A DNA stretch of 64,000 bases from Cryomorphaceae bacterium 1068 (GCA_027214385.1 JAPVXR010000016.1:1-64000); one strand, 5' to 3'; shown: positions 42,680 through 51,843, numbered from the stretch's first letter. Program-made: numbers and translations. Notes: generated from the letters alone by a model not told the origin.

Positions 42680-43531
42680 ATGAAAATTGATTCATCCAAG
42701 CATGAGCTAGTCGGAGATGAGGTCAAAGTCGACCTCACAAACAAGAACACCAGAGCATTTGATGCCGGGCTTCCCGACTCCATCGTGATTCACTACACGG
42801 CGGGCAGTTCAGCGTCAGGTTCGGCCTCCTGGCTAAAACGTCCTGAAGTCAAAGCCTCTGCGCATCTGGTGATCGGTAGGGATGGCTCTGTCTTTCAAAT
42901 AGTACCCTTCAATATTCAGTCTTGGCACGCAGGAGTCAGCGCCTATGGCGGAAGGTCAGGTTACAACAAGTTCTCTATTGGAATCGAACTGGACAATGCG
43001 GGTTTCCTCACCAAAACGGGAAACGTTTACCGCGCTTCTTTCGGTCGAGCCTACACTGCCGATGAGGTGCTGAAAGCCAAACACCAAGATGAAAACAAGG
43101 AACGCTATTGGCACACTTATACCGAAGCACAATTGGATAAGTGTCGGGATATTTGCGAATTACTCATCGCTCAATACGGAATCAAGGAAATAGTCGGTCA
43201 CGATGAAATTGCTCCGGGTAGGAAACAAGATCCCGGGCCTGCTTTCCCTATGAACCGCTTTCGCAACAATCTCCTCGAACTGGCCAACGCGCAAGTCATG
43301 GAAACCAGGCAAGATACGGAAGTACCTCATTTGGGAATACCCGGCAAGGTAGTGGCTTCATCGCTCAATATTCGCGCTCAAGGGAGTGGTGATGCAATAA
43401 AAATCGCCCAGCCACTTAAGAATGGCCAGAAAGTAAAAATTCAGGAAGAGAAGGATGGCTGGTATAAGGTAACAACGGAAATAGAAGGTTGGGTGAGCAA
43501 GGCTTTCATTCAAAGAGAAGACAATGACTAG
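42680..43531 (+). CDS. N-acetylmuramoyl-L-alanine amidase with C-terminal SH3 domain
   Basis: The 283-aa protein has an Amidase_2 (PGRP-like) domain with zinc ligands H38 (VIHYTAG) and H174 with D184 (GHDEIAPGRKQDP), and a C-terminal bacterial SH3 domain (~215-280, SSLNIRAQGSGD, DGWYKVTT, GWVSKAFI). It cleaves the amide bond between muramic acid and the stem peptide. No signal peptide is visible: the N-terminus is polar (MKIDSSKHELVGDE), as in phage endolysins. It overlaps the next gene by 8 bases and is the first gene of the six-gene operon. Confidence 0.9.
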   Translation: MKIDSSKHELVGDEVKVDLTNKNTRAFDAGLPDSIVIHYTAGSSASGSASWLKRPEVKASAHLVIGRDGSVFQIVPFNIQSWHAGVSAYGGRSGYNKFSIGIELDNAGFLTKTGNVYRASFGRAYTADEVLKAKHQDENKERYWHTYTEAQLDKCRDICELLIAQYGIKEIVGHDEIAPGRKQDPGPAFPMNRFRNNLLELANAQVMETRQDTEVPHLGIPGKVVASSLNIRAQGSGDAIKIAQPLKNGQKVKIQEEKDGWYKVTTEIEGWVSKAFIQREDND

Positions 43532-44327
43532 TCTGATTCGCTTCTTTGTTATTCTGATTGTGGTATTCGCAGTGGTGCTCTTCGCCATGCGTCCCGACCT
43601 GCTAGAAGATGTATGGCTTTGGATCGTTGGCTTGATCGGACTTATTGTAAAACTATTTGAACGCGCTTGGAATTTTATTGAAGAAAAGATAAAACCCAAA
43701 AACGAACTTATCCCCGCAACTGTTGGTGCAGGGACGGTTCGCCCGCAGACTCCGAAGAGGCCGGCTGAATCCGCTCGTAGATCGAGTGACAACAGAACCA
43801 TCGAGGATTTCCCAAAACCCAAGTTTCAAGGCATTACAATGGAGCTCAAACGCCTCCAAGATGATGGTGCCTCCACGCTTGGAGTGCTCTCTTTTGATGG
43901 TGAGTTCTATTGCTACACCTTGGAAGACACTTACCGAGAAGTCAAGCTCAAAGGCGAAACGCGCATCCCTGCAGGGGAATACATGTTAGATTTTAACGAG
44001 CAACTGACCAATATGACCAAGCGCTACCGCGAGAGTGAGTTTTTCAGCGAGTGGTTTACCTATCACTTACACTTGAAAAATGTGCCTGGCTTCGAGGGTG
44101 TGTATATCCACAATGGAGGGCATCACGCTCACACGGATGGTTGCATTCTAGTTTCAACCGATTATATCGAAAAGACTGAGAATGCCCCGGTGACCCTTAC
44201 CAATTCACGAAATACTTTTAAGAATTTATACATCAAGCTCAAGCAGCACTTAGATGCAGGTGTCCGCGTCCGCATCGTTATTGAAAACGAACCGACCCGT
44301 CAAATGCCAAAACCAACGCTATCATGA
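43524..44327 (+). CDS. Membrane-anchored DUF5675 protein
   Basis: The 267-aa protein has two N-terminal hydrophobic helices (~5-22 and ~30-45), a ~50-residue charged linker, and a DUF5675 domain (~105-250). The domain has GVLSFDGEFYCYTLEDTYREVKLKGETRIPAGEY and VYIHNGGHHAHTDGCILV, with H196, H200-H201 and C207. The H-x(n)-C arrangement resembles the catalytic layout of YkuD L,D-transpeptidases, but this is only a resemblance. DUF5675 occurs in phage and secretion-related loci and is not biochemically defined. It overlaps the amidase gene by 8 bases and the next gene by 4 (ATGA). Confidence 0.82.
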   Translation: MTSLIRFFVILIVVFAVVLFAMRPDLLEDVWLWIVGLIGLIVKLFERAWNFIEEKIKPKNELIPATVGAGTVRPQTPKRPAESARRSSDNRTIEDFPKPKFQGITMELKRLQDDGASTLGVLSFDGEFYCYTLEDTYREVKLKGETRIPAGEYMLDFNEQLTNMTKRYRESEFFSEWFTYHLHLKNVPGFEGVYIHNGGHHAHTDGCILVSTDYIEKTENAPVTLTNSRNTFKNLYIKLKQHLDAGVRVRIVIENEPTRQMPKPTLS

Positions 44328-45061
44328 ACGACATTAAATTACAACAAGAAGTAAGAAGCGAAAAAAAGTCCATGAATCGACTTTTTATTTTCTGTATCGG
44401 GGTTGCAGTGGTTATTCTGATTGCCAGCCTCGTCTTTACGGGAATTCATATTATGGCGAAAGATGGTGGAACAATCTTTCACTTCTCGGCGATTTGTATC
44501 ATGACCCTTTGGATCGCAATCATAATCGGCTATTACGCATGGGCCATCTACTTCTACAATATCAATTTGGGCTTGACCAATGAAGATTGGGCCGAAGCCC
44601 GTATACAGAAAAGTATAAACCCGAACTATCAAGAACGAGAAGAGAATCCCAATAAGGAGCATACCTTGGGTTTACCACCCGGAACCGTAAGGGGAACACT
44701 TACACTTACGCTTATGGTCGCAGCTCTCGCTCTTACCATTGCCTATATGGGTGAGGAGGACAGTCTTGAAAACAACCGGTTTTTCCTGGATAACTTTGAT
44801 TTCTTTAAGCAAGCCTTTCTTATGATGATCGCCTTCTACTTTGGTAGCAAGTCATTGGAATACATTTCAAAAACGAGTAGAGAGAAGGAGATTGAAATCA
44901 CCAAACAAACCAAATTTCAAGCCGAGGCAGCTGCATCTCCTGAGAATATAGATGTGAACGTGGAGAACATCGATACAGATACAGTGGAGTTTGACTCAGA
45001 GTTTGACGGGGAGATTCACCAATCTAAATCGGAATTTGATCAGGAGGATTCAGTTGGGTAG
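44324..45061 (+). CDS. Membrane protein of unknown function with acidic tail
   Basis: The 245-aa protein has about four hydrophobic segments (~18-40, ~55-80, ~128-145 and ~160-175) and a hydrophilic C-terminal ~65 residues rich in Asp and Glu (NIDVNVENIDTDTVEFDSEF). I recognise no family. Its start overlaps the DUF5675 stop codon by 4 bases, and the next gene begins 5 bases after it, so it is part of the operon. Confidence 0.72.
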   Translation: MNDIKLQQEVRSEKKSMNRLFIFCIGVAVVILIASLVFTGIHIMAKDGGTIFHFSAICIMTLWIAIIIGYYAWAIYFYNINLGLTNEDWAEARIQKSINPNYQEREENPNKEHTLGLPPGTVRGTLTLTLMVAALALTIAYMGEEDSLENNRFFLDNFDFFKQAFLMMIAFYFGSKSLEYISKTSREKEIEITKQTKFQAEAAASPENIDVNVENIDTDTVEFDSEFDGEIHQSKSEFDQEDSVG

Positions 45062-45066
45062 ATTCA

Positions 45067-45678
45067 ATGAAACGACTGATCCTCATATCGATTTCCATAG
45101 TTCTTCTGCTTGGTTGCAAAGAAGACAAGCGCTATTTGGCAGTAAGCAAAATAAAGAGCACTTGCGCCTTGGCCACTACTGAGACCATAATTGATAAGGT
45201 GGTGATTGGCTACAAAGACAAACGTACCTTCTTCAGGCTTTTTGCTTTGGGCGAGGCCACATACCTTGCCGAGACGGAAGCCACTATCAAAACAGGGGTG
45301 AGGCTCGAGGACATTATGCCTGAAGATGTTACCATAGAAGGAGATCGTATCGAACTCAGGCTACCGGCCATAGAAGTATTGAACTTCGATTATCCGTTTG
45401 AATCGGTGAGGGTAAACGAGGTGGCATCGCGAAATGCGCTCTTCAACAGCGTAACTGTAGAAGATGAAGAAACATTTTTACGCATGGCTGAATCAGATAT
45501 CCGCAAACACCTCGAGTACACGGGTATTGTAAAACAAACCCAAGAGAATGTACGGAGTATGCTTATGGGTATTCTGACCCAACTGGGCTTTGAAGAAATT
45601 TATATCTCATTCAAAAGCGATGAACTGATTCAGCAGATTGTAATCCCTCAAGAACTCTTACCCGAAGAAGATGACTAA
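45067..45678 (+). CDS. DUF4230 lipoprotein
   Basis: The 203-aa lipoprotein (lipobox LLGC, C17; CKEDKRY follows) carries a DUF4230 pattern: FRLFALGEATYLAETEATIKTGVRLEDI, DRIELRLPAIEVLNFDYPFESVRV and helical ESDIRKHLEYTGIVKQTQENVRSML. The function of DUF4230 is unknown; such proteins are membrane-associated and often occur in pairs. It overlaps the next gene, which shares the same kind of domain, by 8 bases. Confidence 0.8.
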   Translation: MKRLILISISIVLLLGCKEDKRYLAVSKIKSTCALATTETIIDKVVIGYKDKRTFFRLFALGEATYLAETEATIKTGVRLEDIMPEDVTIEGDRIELRLPAIEVLNFDYPFESVRVNEVASRNALFNSVTVEDEETFLRMAESDIRKHLEYTGIVKQTQENVRSMLMGILTQLGFEEIYISFKSDELIQQIVIPQELLPEEDD

Positions 45679-47155
45679 GATCTGGACATTCATCATATCG
45701 CTAATCGGGCAAATTATTTTGGCTGTAGTTCTGGTGGGACTGCTCGTCTTCTTCAATCCGGGAGATATTTTTTCTAAAACCAAGCACACGCTGAAAGATA
45801 CGCCGATCTTGGTTCGATCCATGAAGCAAATCGGTCAGCTGATTACCGCAGAGTATTACGGCGAAACAGTGGCAGACAATTTCACCGTTATTGAGATGGA
45901 CGATCTGGAGAAAGAGGAGGAGCTACTCAAAGTGCTGGAATCCAATGATAATTTTGCAGCGGAGATTGATGAAATGCGAAAGATCCAAGATGATCTGCCT
46001 CGGAACAAACGGAAGCTCGAAGAGCACTACTTGGCAAATTACTCTACTCTCGGTGATGGGGCGAATGACCTTGTATTGTTGCACTATTATTTAAACAGAC
46101 ACGATAAACCTGATCGTCAAAAGCTGCTCCAATACCTCGTTAAGACAAAAAAAGGACGCGATAAATCTGTTGGTGAACCCAAGTCAATTGAAAAACACCT
46201 CGAAAACTACTACGCTGAGTCAGCCACTCCGGGAAAGGTGAAGAAAAAGGAACTTCTAGTTATCGTTGGGCGTGGTTGGGTGAAAGCCGGTTACGACTTC
46301 GGTGAGTTCGATCCGAATAACTTCATCTATTCCGAGAGCCAAAAAAGAATCTACATCAGCGGTATGTCTCCTTTTATGGAGGTAACGATGAACCCTTGGT
46401 TCATTCCCGAGAAAGGAGTAGAGGGCTTTGAATTTATCATGATGGGAAAAGAGGCGGCGCATAATCGGAAAACCGTTTTAGAGACCAAGAAGAAGTGCAA
46501 GACCAACTTGATCAAGCAAGCAGAGGACCGCGAGATTCTTCAAAAAGCAAGAGAGAATGCACAGGAGAATCTCCGAGCTTTTATCTCTTTGATGATGGAT
46601 GTGGAAATTGTCTCGGTCCAAATTCACGAAAGCTTGATCGATTCGTATCGCAATTTTTTTGCGGAAAATGATTCTTTAAGCCTCGATGAATTCAGAATCA
46701 TCGAAATGGAATTTTTGAAGAATGGATTTAGAGATACCCTCAAGGGCAATAGCCTGAGAGAATATCGATCTTTTGAAAAATATTTGGACTGGATACATGA
46801 CAGCACTGAGGTTCGCTATTCCAAGCAAGGTTTTGTTGATGAGATAGCGAGCGATGGACGACTTGACCTTTGGGAACTTGAGGAGCTGCACAACTTAACC
46901 GTCACGGCTTTCGATAGTGTGTGGTATGGTGCTTTAAAGCTAGAGCCCGTGCTGGTGAAAGGCAGTCATATCCATATTTTAAGGGCTCAGAATGACAATA
47001 TGCTTTCTCTATCTGAATTGGAAGAAGAGATGAAAACAGACTTGGCTATGAAGATTCAAGGGGCTCAGTACATGGAGAATGATACCATTCAAACGGTAGT
47101 TGATTCCGTTCAGATTAGTCTGATAATCGACCAAAGTCTGCGCTTGACTGACTGA
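45671..47155 (+). CDS. Membrane protein with DUF4230-like domain and C-terminal extension
   Basis: The 494-aa protein has an N-terminal membrane segment (~5-28) and a DUF4230-like domain in two parts, KTKHTLKDTPILVRSMKQIGQLI (~36-58) and LLVIVGRGWVKAGYDFGEF with AEDREILQKARENAQENL (~195-305), separated by an ~85-residue charged insertion. A ~190-residue C-terminal part is not recognised and has EF-hand-like phrases (NDSLSLDEFRIIEMEF; SDGRLDLWELEELH) that resemble calcium loops. Fifth gene of the operon; it overlaps the DUF4230 lipoprotein gene by 8 bases. Confidence 0.72.
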   Translation: MTKIWTFIISLIGQIILAVVLVGLLVFFNPGDIFSKTKHTLKDTPILVRSMKQIGQLITAEYYGETVADNFTVIEMDDLEKEEELLKVLESNDNFAAEIDEMRKIQDDLPRNKRKLEEHYLANYSTLGDGANDLVLLHYYLNRHDKPDRQKLLQYLVKTKKGRDKSVGEPKSIEKHLENYYAESATPGKVKKKELLVIVGRGWVKAGYDFGEFDPNNFIYSESQKRIYISGMSPFMEVTMNPWFIPEKGVEGFEFIMMGKEAAHNRKTVLETKKKCKTNLIKQAEDREILQKARENAQENLRAFISLMMDVEIVSVQIHESLIDSYRNFFAENDSLSLDEFRIIEMEFLKNGFRDTLKGNSLREYRSFEKYLDWIHDSTEVRYSKQGFVDEIASDGRLDLWELEELHNLTVTAFDSVWYGALKLEPVLVKGSHIHILRAQNDNMLSLSELEEEMKTDLAMKIQGAQYMENDTIQTVVDSVQISLIIDQSLRLTD

Positions 47156-47189
47156 ATTCAAATAACTCGCATACATACCGCTAGAATAC

Positions 47190-48146
47190 ATGCCAACCAT
47201 CCACGACACCCCACCCGCCGAAGTGCAACTCGAATTAAACGAGCTCAGAAATGACCTCGACCTGAACTTACCGCGCAAAGAACTGGATCGAAATATCTTG
47301 ATCGCAACATGGAATATTCGCGAGTTTGGCGGACTCACCGAAGAGTGGAATGGGGATGAACACACTCCTAAGAGAGATCTTCATTCGCTTCTGCTCATAG
47401 CTGAAATCATAAAGCGTTTTGATATTGTCGCCATTCAAGAAGTCACCGGAAAGCTAAAGGCCTTGAGGCATATGCTTAAAGTTATCGGGTCGCATTGGAG
47501 CTTTATCCTTACTGACGTCAGCAAAGGATCATCGGGAAATGATGAGCGCCTGGCTTACCTCTTCGATACCAGAAAAGTACAGTTGTCAGGACTGGCTTGT
47601 GAATTGGTTACACCAAACGAGGATGTAGAGGCAATCAGCGAGGGAGCTTTTAATCGCCAATTTTCTCGTACACCTTATGCCGTGAGTTTTAAATCGGGAT
47701 CAAAGACCTTCATTCTCGTTACGGCTCATATTCTTTATGGTAAAGCCGCTGAGGACCGCGAGCCCGAACTTACTGCCATTGCCCAATGGCTCAAAGACTG
47801 GTCTGAAGACATCAATGCCTTTGATCAAAGCCTCATCCTTCTGGGAGATTTCAATATAGACAGGGCAGGGGATCCTCGTTACGAAGCATTCGTGTCTACG
47901 GGCCTCCATCTACCTGATGACTTGGCTGCGGTGAGGAGAATGATCTATGAGAAGAGTGCGAAGTATTACGATCAGCTCTCATGGTTTAAGGATGAGTCAG
48001 GAGAGGACAAGATCTCATTGACTTACGCCCGTGGTGGAGCTTATGACTTCACTCGTGTAGCCTTGAAGAGCAGGGACTACACCAATAACAGTCTCTCTTG
48101 GAGAATGTCGGATCATCTGCCGCTATGGGGCGAGTTTTTGATTTGA
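47190..48146 (+). CDS. Endonuclease/exonuclease/phosphatase (EEP) superfamily protein
   Basis: The 318-aa protein has the EEP fold signature in order: N42 (ATWNIREFG), E84 (AIQEVTG), H180 (VTAH), D220-N222 (LLGDFNID) and the C-terminal D308-H309 (MSDHLPLW). The family cleaves phosphodiester bonds (nucleases, phosphatases). No signal peptide is visible. Last gene of the operon, 34 bases after the preceding gene; convergent with a T9SS protein and separated by a bidirectional terminator. Confidence 0.88.
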   Translation: MPTIHDTPPAEVQLELNELRNDLDLNLPRKELDRNILIATWNIREFGGLTEEWNGDEHTPKRDLHSLLLIAEIIKRFDIVAIQEVTGKLKALRHMLKVIGSHWSFILTDVSKGSSGNDERLAYLFDTRKVQLSGLACELVTPNEDVEAISEGAFNRQFSRTPYAVSFKSGSKTFILVTAHILYGKAAEDREPELTAIAQWLKDWSEDINAFDQSLILLGDFNIDRAGDPRYEAFVSTGLHLPDDLAAVRRMIYEKSAKYYDQLSWFKDESGEDKISLTYARGGAYDFTRVALKSRDYTNNSLSWRMSDHLPLWGEFLI

Positions 48147-48212
48147 GAGAAAACACCAAGGCTTGATCTCGGAAGAATGTAGGTTGGGTCACATAACGAT
48201 CAAATTCATAAA

Positions 48213-48245
48213 AAAAGCACCCGCCATCGGCGGGTGCTTTGTATT
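48213..48245. terminator. Bidirectional rho-independent terminator
   Basis: A 12-bp GC-rich stem (48214-48225 with 48229-48240) is flanked by an A-run and TTTG-rich sequence. It serves the plus-strand nuclease gene and the minus-strand T9SS gene. Confidence 0.88.
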
Positions 48246-48271
48246 GATTGAGTGGTTATCGTAAAAAGAAC

Positions 48272-49627
48272 TTACTCTTTAATCAATTTTATCGTTCCCA
48301 TACCAAGATCAGTTCTGATCTCAGCAATGTAGAATCCTTTGTCCAAGTTTGACGCATCAATTTGAGTCATACTCGCGTTAGGGCTTTGAGATAGAACAAC
48401 TTGTCCAAGAGCGTTGTAAACGCGCACTTCATTGATAGAAGACGCATCAGAAGAAATCATCCAAGCTTCTACAGAAGGGTTAGGGAAAGCTCTCAAGCCA
48501 TTTGATACTAGATCATTAACGCCTGTTGGCTCTTTTGCAAAGTATACATTGTCAAAGAAGAGGGTTCCGATACCATCAAATTTGTACTGGAAAATATCAT
48601 CCAAGTCGTAAGTGAAAGAACCTGTTGGTTGGTCTAAGAAGTGCTGTAGTGGAATATCAACACTTACCCATTCGCCTTGTACAATCTCTTCGTCTCCGCC
48701 TGCTCCGAAAGAGTAACGTGGTTCGTCAGGTGAGCCACCGGGAATCATAGAAGTTAGATCAATCAGGTAGAAATTAAAACCTGTCGAAGATGTTGCGTAA
48801 TAGTCAAGGTGAACAAAGTCGTACTCATTAATATCTTCAGCAATCCATTGAGCACCGTAAAAGTTTAGGTTTTCAAGCTTGGCCGTTTGATTTCCATCAC
48901 TTTCAATGTCAACCTCAGTCGCTACAATTCCAAAAACATTTAGATTGAACTCAGCAACCGTATTAACCAGGTAAGTATCACTGTAAACAGAAAGAACGAG
49001 GTCTTCATCGATTGTTGGATCCGGAGCTGAAACCATTGGGTCCGGAAGCGGTGGATCACCGGCACCAAAAGTGATGTTGTCAAACCAGACTGCGTGTCCT
49101 GTAGCTCTTGGTCCGTAACTTGGTAAAATTACGAGTTGAGAAAAAGGAGCTACACCTGAAGAGATAAGTCCACTCAAGTCAAATTCTAGTTCTACCCATT
49201 CATTGAATACATCGTTTTGTACAATGATGTCTCCGTCTGAACCAAATGTAGAGTTCACAAACTTCAACGCAACGGGGGCCGCGAAATCTTCTTGAAAAAC
49301 CATCATTCTGGCTACACTATTGTTTTCGTCAAAAGTGAAAATGCCCATTTCCATTCCTGCAATGTCCGTTTCAGTTCCTGCTTGTCCCCAAGGAGCATCT
49401 GTGCCATATCCGATGTCTAATTTTGCAGCAGTAGCGGAAGTATTTACACCATCTGTGACAGGATTTGCTTCAATCGTCAAAGTTGGGTTATCAAAACCTT
49501 CAGGAGCTTCAAAAGTGGCCCAACCAAAGTCGGCACCGTTTCCTCCAGGTTCAAAATCGATAGGGTTGGTCTGTGCAAAAGCTGCACCTCCAATAAGTAG
49601 TGAAGAGAGTAGAATTACTTTTTTCAT
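48272..49627 (-). CDS. Secreted T9SS protein with two carbohydrate-binding-like modules
   Basis: The 451-aa precursor has a signal peptide ending GAAFAQ (~20), two beta-sandwich modules (~22-190 and ~205-365; the second has VHLDYYATSSTGFNFYLIDL and FFDNVYF, the first VWFDNITFG) that look like carbohydrate-binding domains, and a T9SS type A sorting domain (~372-451, GLRAFPNPSVEAWMI, ALGQVVLSQ, LDKGFYIAEI). ATG 49627 is preferred; the frame opens at a TTG two codons upstream. No catalytic domain is present, so it is likely a surface glycan-binding or matrix protein. Confidence 0.85.
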   Translation of the reverse strand: MKKVILLSSLLIGGAAFAQTNPIDFEPGGNGADFGWATFEAPEGFDNPTLTIEANPVTDGVNTSATAAKLDIGYGTDAPWGQAGTETDIAGMEMGIFTFDENNSVARMMVFQEDFAAPVALKFVNSTFGSDGDIIVQNDVFNEWVELEFDLSGLISSGVAPFSQLVILPSYGPRATGHAVWFDNITFGAGDPPLPDPMVSAPDPTIDEDLVLSVYSDTYLVNTVAEFNLNVFGIVATEVDIESDGNQTAKLENLNFYGAQWIAEDINEYDFVHLDYYATSSTGFNFYLIDLTSMIPGGSPDEPRYSFGAGGDEEIVQGEWVSVDIPLQHFLDQPTGSFTYDLDDIFQYKFDGIGTLFFDNVYFAKEPTGVNDLVSNGLRAFPNPSVEAWMISSDASSINEVRVYNALGQVVLSQSPNASMTQIDASNLDKGFYIAEIRTDLGMGTIKLIKE

Positions 49628-49908
49628 TGTCAAAAATTTATTTGTGTTTAGAGAACAATATAGGGACTCTTCCGCTAGTAAGGGCTACATCTTAATTACA
49701 TCATTATTTGGCTGAATCCCCATAAATAGCGGAAAGTTATACTACATCAAATTAAAGATTCAATTGTGTATGGCATTTCCTGAATAAAATCCAGCTGGGA
49801 CAAGCAGAATAACTAGATGATTCATTTTATAGATTCTGATGATAACCCAATTTATCTTGATCGATTCCATCATGGAGCCAAATAAACTACTTTAGCACAA
49901 ACACAACT

Positions 49909-50868
49909 ATGAAAGCAATCGTCTTTGATAAATATGGTTCTTTTGACAATCTCCGAATCGAAGAAAGAGAGAAGCCCGAACCCAAAGCCGACGAAGTCCG
50001 ATTAAAAGTTTACGCGGCATCTGTCAATTCAGGTGATCTGCAATTAATCAGCGGCAATTTGAAAAATCGATTCCGTACGGGAATTTTTTCTCCCGGAAAA
50101 ACTGTGCCTGGTATAGACGTTGCGGGAATGGTGGATGCTATGGGCCCTGAAGCAATTGGTTGTACATGGGGTCAGGAAGTTTACGCTGATCTATCAGCAT
50201 ACGGGTTTGGTGCTTTTGCTGAGTATGTGTGTGTACCCAAGTCGGCCATAGCTTTGAAACCAAGCAACTTGGATTACATAGAAGCTGCAGCTGTTCCGAT
50301 GGCTGCTACAACTGCTTTTCAAGGACTTTTAGACTGGGGACAGATGCTTTCGTATAGATCAGCAATGATCATCGGTGCTGCCGGTGGTGTGGGACATTTT
50401 GCGGTTCAATTCGCTAAGAATTACAACCTTCAGGTTACTGCGGTAACACGAGAAAATAATATGGATTTTGTGAGAAATCTAGGTGCTGACTTTGTCATGA
50501 CATATGATGATTTGGACCATTCCGATTCTGACGATCACTATGAGCTGATATTTGATACGGTTGCCAACGATTCTGCACATACCTACCGCCGCATGTTGAC
50601 CCGAGATGGCAAGTACGTGGCCTGTGCGTTCAGCCCATCCGCCATTCTTCAGAGTCCTTTCGGAGGTATATTAAATAACCGTAAAGTAGTCACCTTCGAC
50701 GCCATACCGGACATGGACGATCTCGCGACCATTCGTAAAATGATTGAAAAAGGAAATGTCACGCCTAGAATTGATCGGATTTACCCACTAGAAGAGACAG
50801 CCGATGCCCTCAAATATGTGGCAGCAGGAGATGCACAAGGAAAGGTGGTGATTAAAATTTCGGAATAA
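49909..50868 (+). CDS. Zinc-independent MDR / quinone-oxidoreductase-like dehydrogenase
   Basis: The 319-aa protein has the GroES-like N-terminal domain (VYAASVNSGDLQLISG; GIDVAGMVDAMG) and a Rossmann domain with the MDR motif IIGAAGGVGHFAVQFAK (about 155-171). The Cys zinc ligands of alcohol dehydrogenase are absent, as in quinone oxidoreductases. It probably uses NAD(P)H; substrate unknown. Its stop codon overlaps the start codon of the VOC gene (TAATG), so the two are co-translated. Confidence 0.92.
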   Translation: MKAIVFDKYGSFDNLRIEEREKPEPKADEVRLKVYAASVNSGDLQLISGNLKNRFRTGIFSPGKTVPGIDVAGMVDAMGPEAIGCTWGQEVYADLSAYGFGAFAEYVCVPKSAIALKPSNLDYIEAAAVPMAATTAFQGLLDWGQMLSYRSAMIIGAAGGVGHFAVQFAKNYNLQVTAVTRENNMDFVRNLGADFVMTYDDLDHSDSDDHYELIFDTVANDSAHTYRRMLTRDGKYVACAFSPSAILQSPFGGILNNRKVVTFDAIPDMDDLATIRKMIEKGNVTPRIDRIYPLEETADALKYVAAGDAQGKVVIKISE

Positions 50869-51281
50869 TGAACATAAAGGATAATCCATTTGAGGGTTCA
50901 GAACTCACCACTATTCTCGTTGTCAGTGATATGGAAAAGTCGAAGGCCTTTTACCTCGATAAGCTGGGAGCATCCATATATCGGGAATATGGGGGTGATT
51001 CAATGGTTATGAGCTTTCTGAACTCATGGATTTTGATCGTAACAGGATCGGGTGAAACAGATGACAAGCCCGGCACTCAGTTTCGCGTACCTGCTGATCC
51101 AAATACATTTAGTCACTCCTTTACTATTCGAGTAAATGATTGTGAGGAGTCTTATAAGATTCTTAAATCCCGCGGCATTTCGTTCATAACTCCGCCGTAT
51201 AAAAGAGGACCGGAAACGCGTTGCTTCTTCCGCGATCCCGATGGTCATCTTTTTGAGATTAGTGAATATCGATCTGCTTAA
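50868..51281 (+). CDS. VOC (glyoxalase/bleomycin-resistance) superfamily protein
   Basis: The 137-aa protein has the two beta-alpha-beta-beta-beta modules of the vicinal-oxygen-chelate fold (ILVVSDMEKSKAFYLDKLG; FRDPDGHLFEISEYR). Metal-ligand E is in FEISEY. Activity of unknown specificity. Translationally coupled to the MDR gene by a one-base overlap; a secreted PsbP-like gene follows after 67 bases. Confidence 0.9.
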   Translation: MNIKDNPFEGSELTTILVVSDMEKSKAFYLDKLGASIYREYGGDSMVMSFLNSWILIVTGSGETDDKPGTQFRVPADPNTFSHSFTIRVNDCEESYKILKSRGISFITPPYKRGPETRCFFRDPDGHLFEISEYRSA

Positions 51282-51348
51282 GTTCAATTTGCAATACCCT
51301 TGTTTGGTATCAAATTTGATTTCTACGCCTAAACCAGAATTCAATTCC

Positions 51349-51843
51349 GTGAAGAAACTCTTTTTACTTATCCTTCTTTTCATCACTGCAGATCTCTTTG
51401 GCCAATCTGTTCATACAGTCGAAGATCCTGATATCACTTTTTCCATTGAAGTACCTGAGAATTGGCGGGTAGAAGACGATGGATACACCGTTGCCCTAGT
51501 TCCTCCACAAGGTGGAAGAGAGTACCTTGACTTCACTTATTACGAAACCACCGAAACCGATCTGGAGAAAGCTTTTGAGTTCACCGTTTTGGCTTTCAAT
51601 GGTCCTAAGACTTTTGATACGGAGATCATCGACCAAGGAAGCGATACGGTAAATGGAGTCCGGGCACGTTGGGCAATCTTAACCTTAACCACCGAAGGCG
51701 TTCCTTATCATAGATTGACCTATTTGCTCATCAAAGACGGACAATACTACATTTTCCAAGGCACGGCTTTGCCAGCCAATTTCGATTACTACCGCCCGAT
51801 TTTTGAGAAAGTGATCAGATCGCTCGTGACAACTTCAAATTAG
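51349..51843 (+). CDS. Secreted PsbP-like protein
   Basis: The 164-aa product starts at GTG 51349 with a signal peptide (KKLFLLILLFITADLFGQ), followed by a compact domain with ITFSIEVPENWRVEDDGYTVALVPP and DQGSDTVNGVRARW, like PsbP/DcrB-type domains. The frame is open upstream to 51241, but that part overlaps the VOC gene and has no signal. Function unknown. Its stop codon overlaps that of the convergent efflux adaptor gene (51840-51843). Confidence 0.75.
   Translation: MKKLFLLILLFITADLFGQSVHTVEDPDITFSIEVPENWRVEDDGYTVALVPPQGGREYLDFTYYETTETDLEKAFEFTVLAFNGPKTFDTEIIDQGSDTVNGVRARWAILTLTTEGVPYHRLTYLLIKDGQYYIFQGTALPANFDYYRPIFEKVIRSLVTTSN

Noticed and set aside
42680-48146. Prophage or phage-lysis cassette
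   Set aside because: The amidase, DUF5675 and nuclease recall phage genes, but no capsid, tail, integrase or attachment site was seen, and two DUF4230-type proteins are host-like. Treated as a chromosomal operon.
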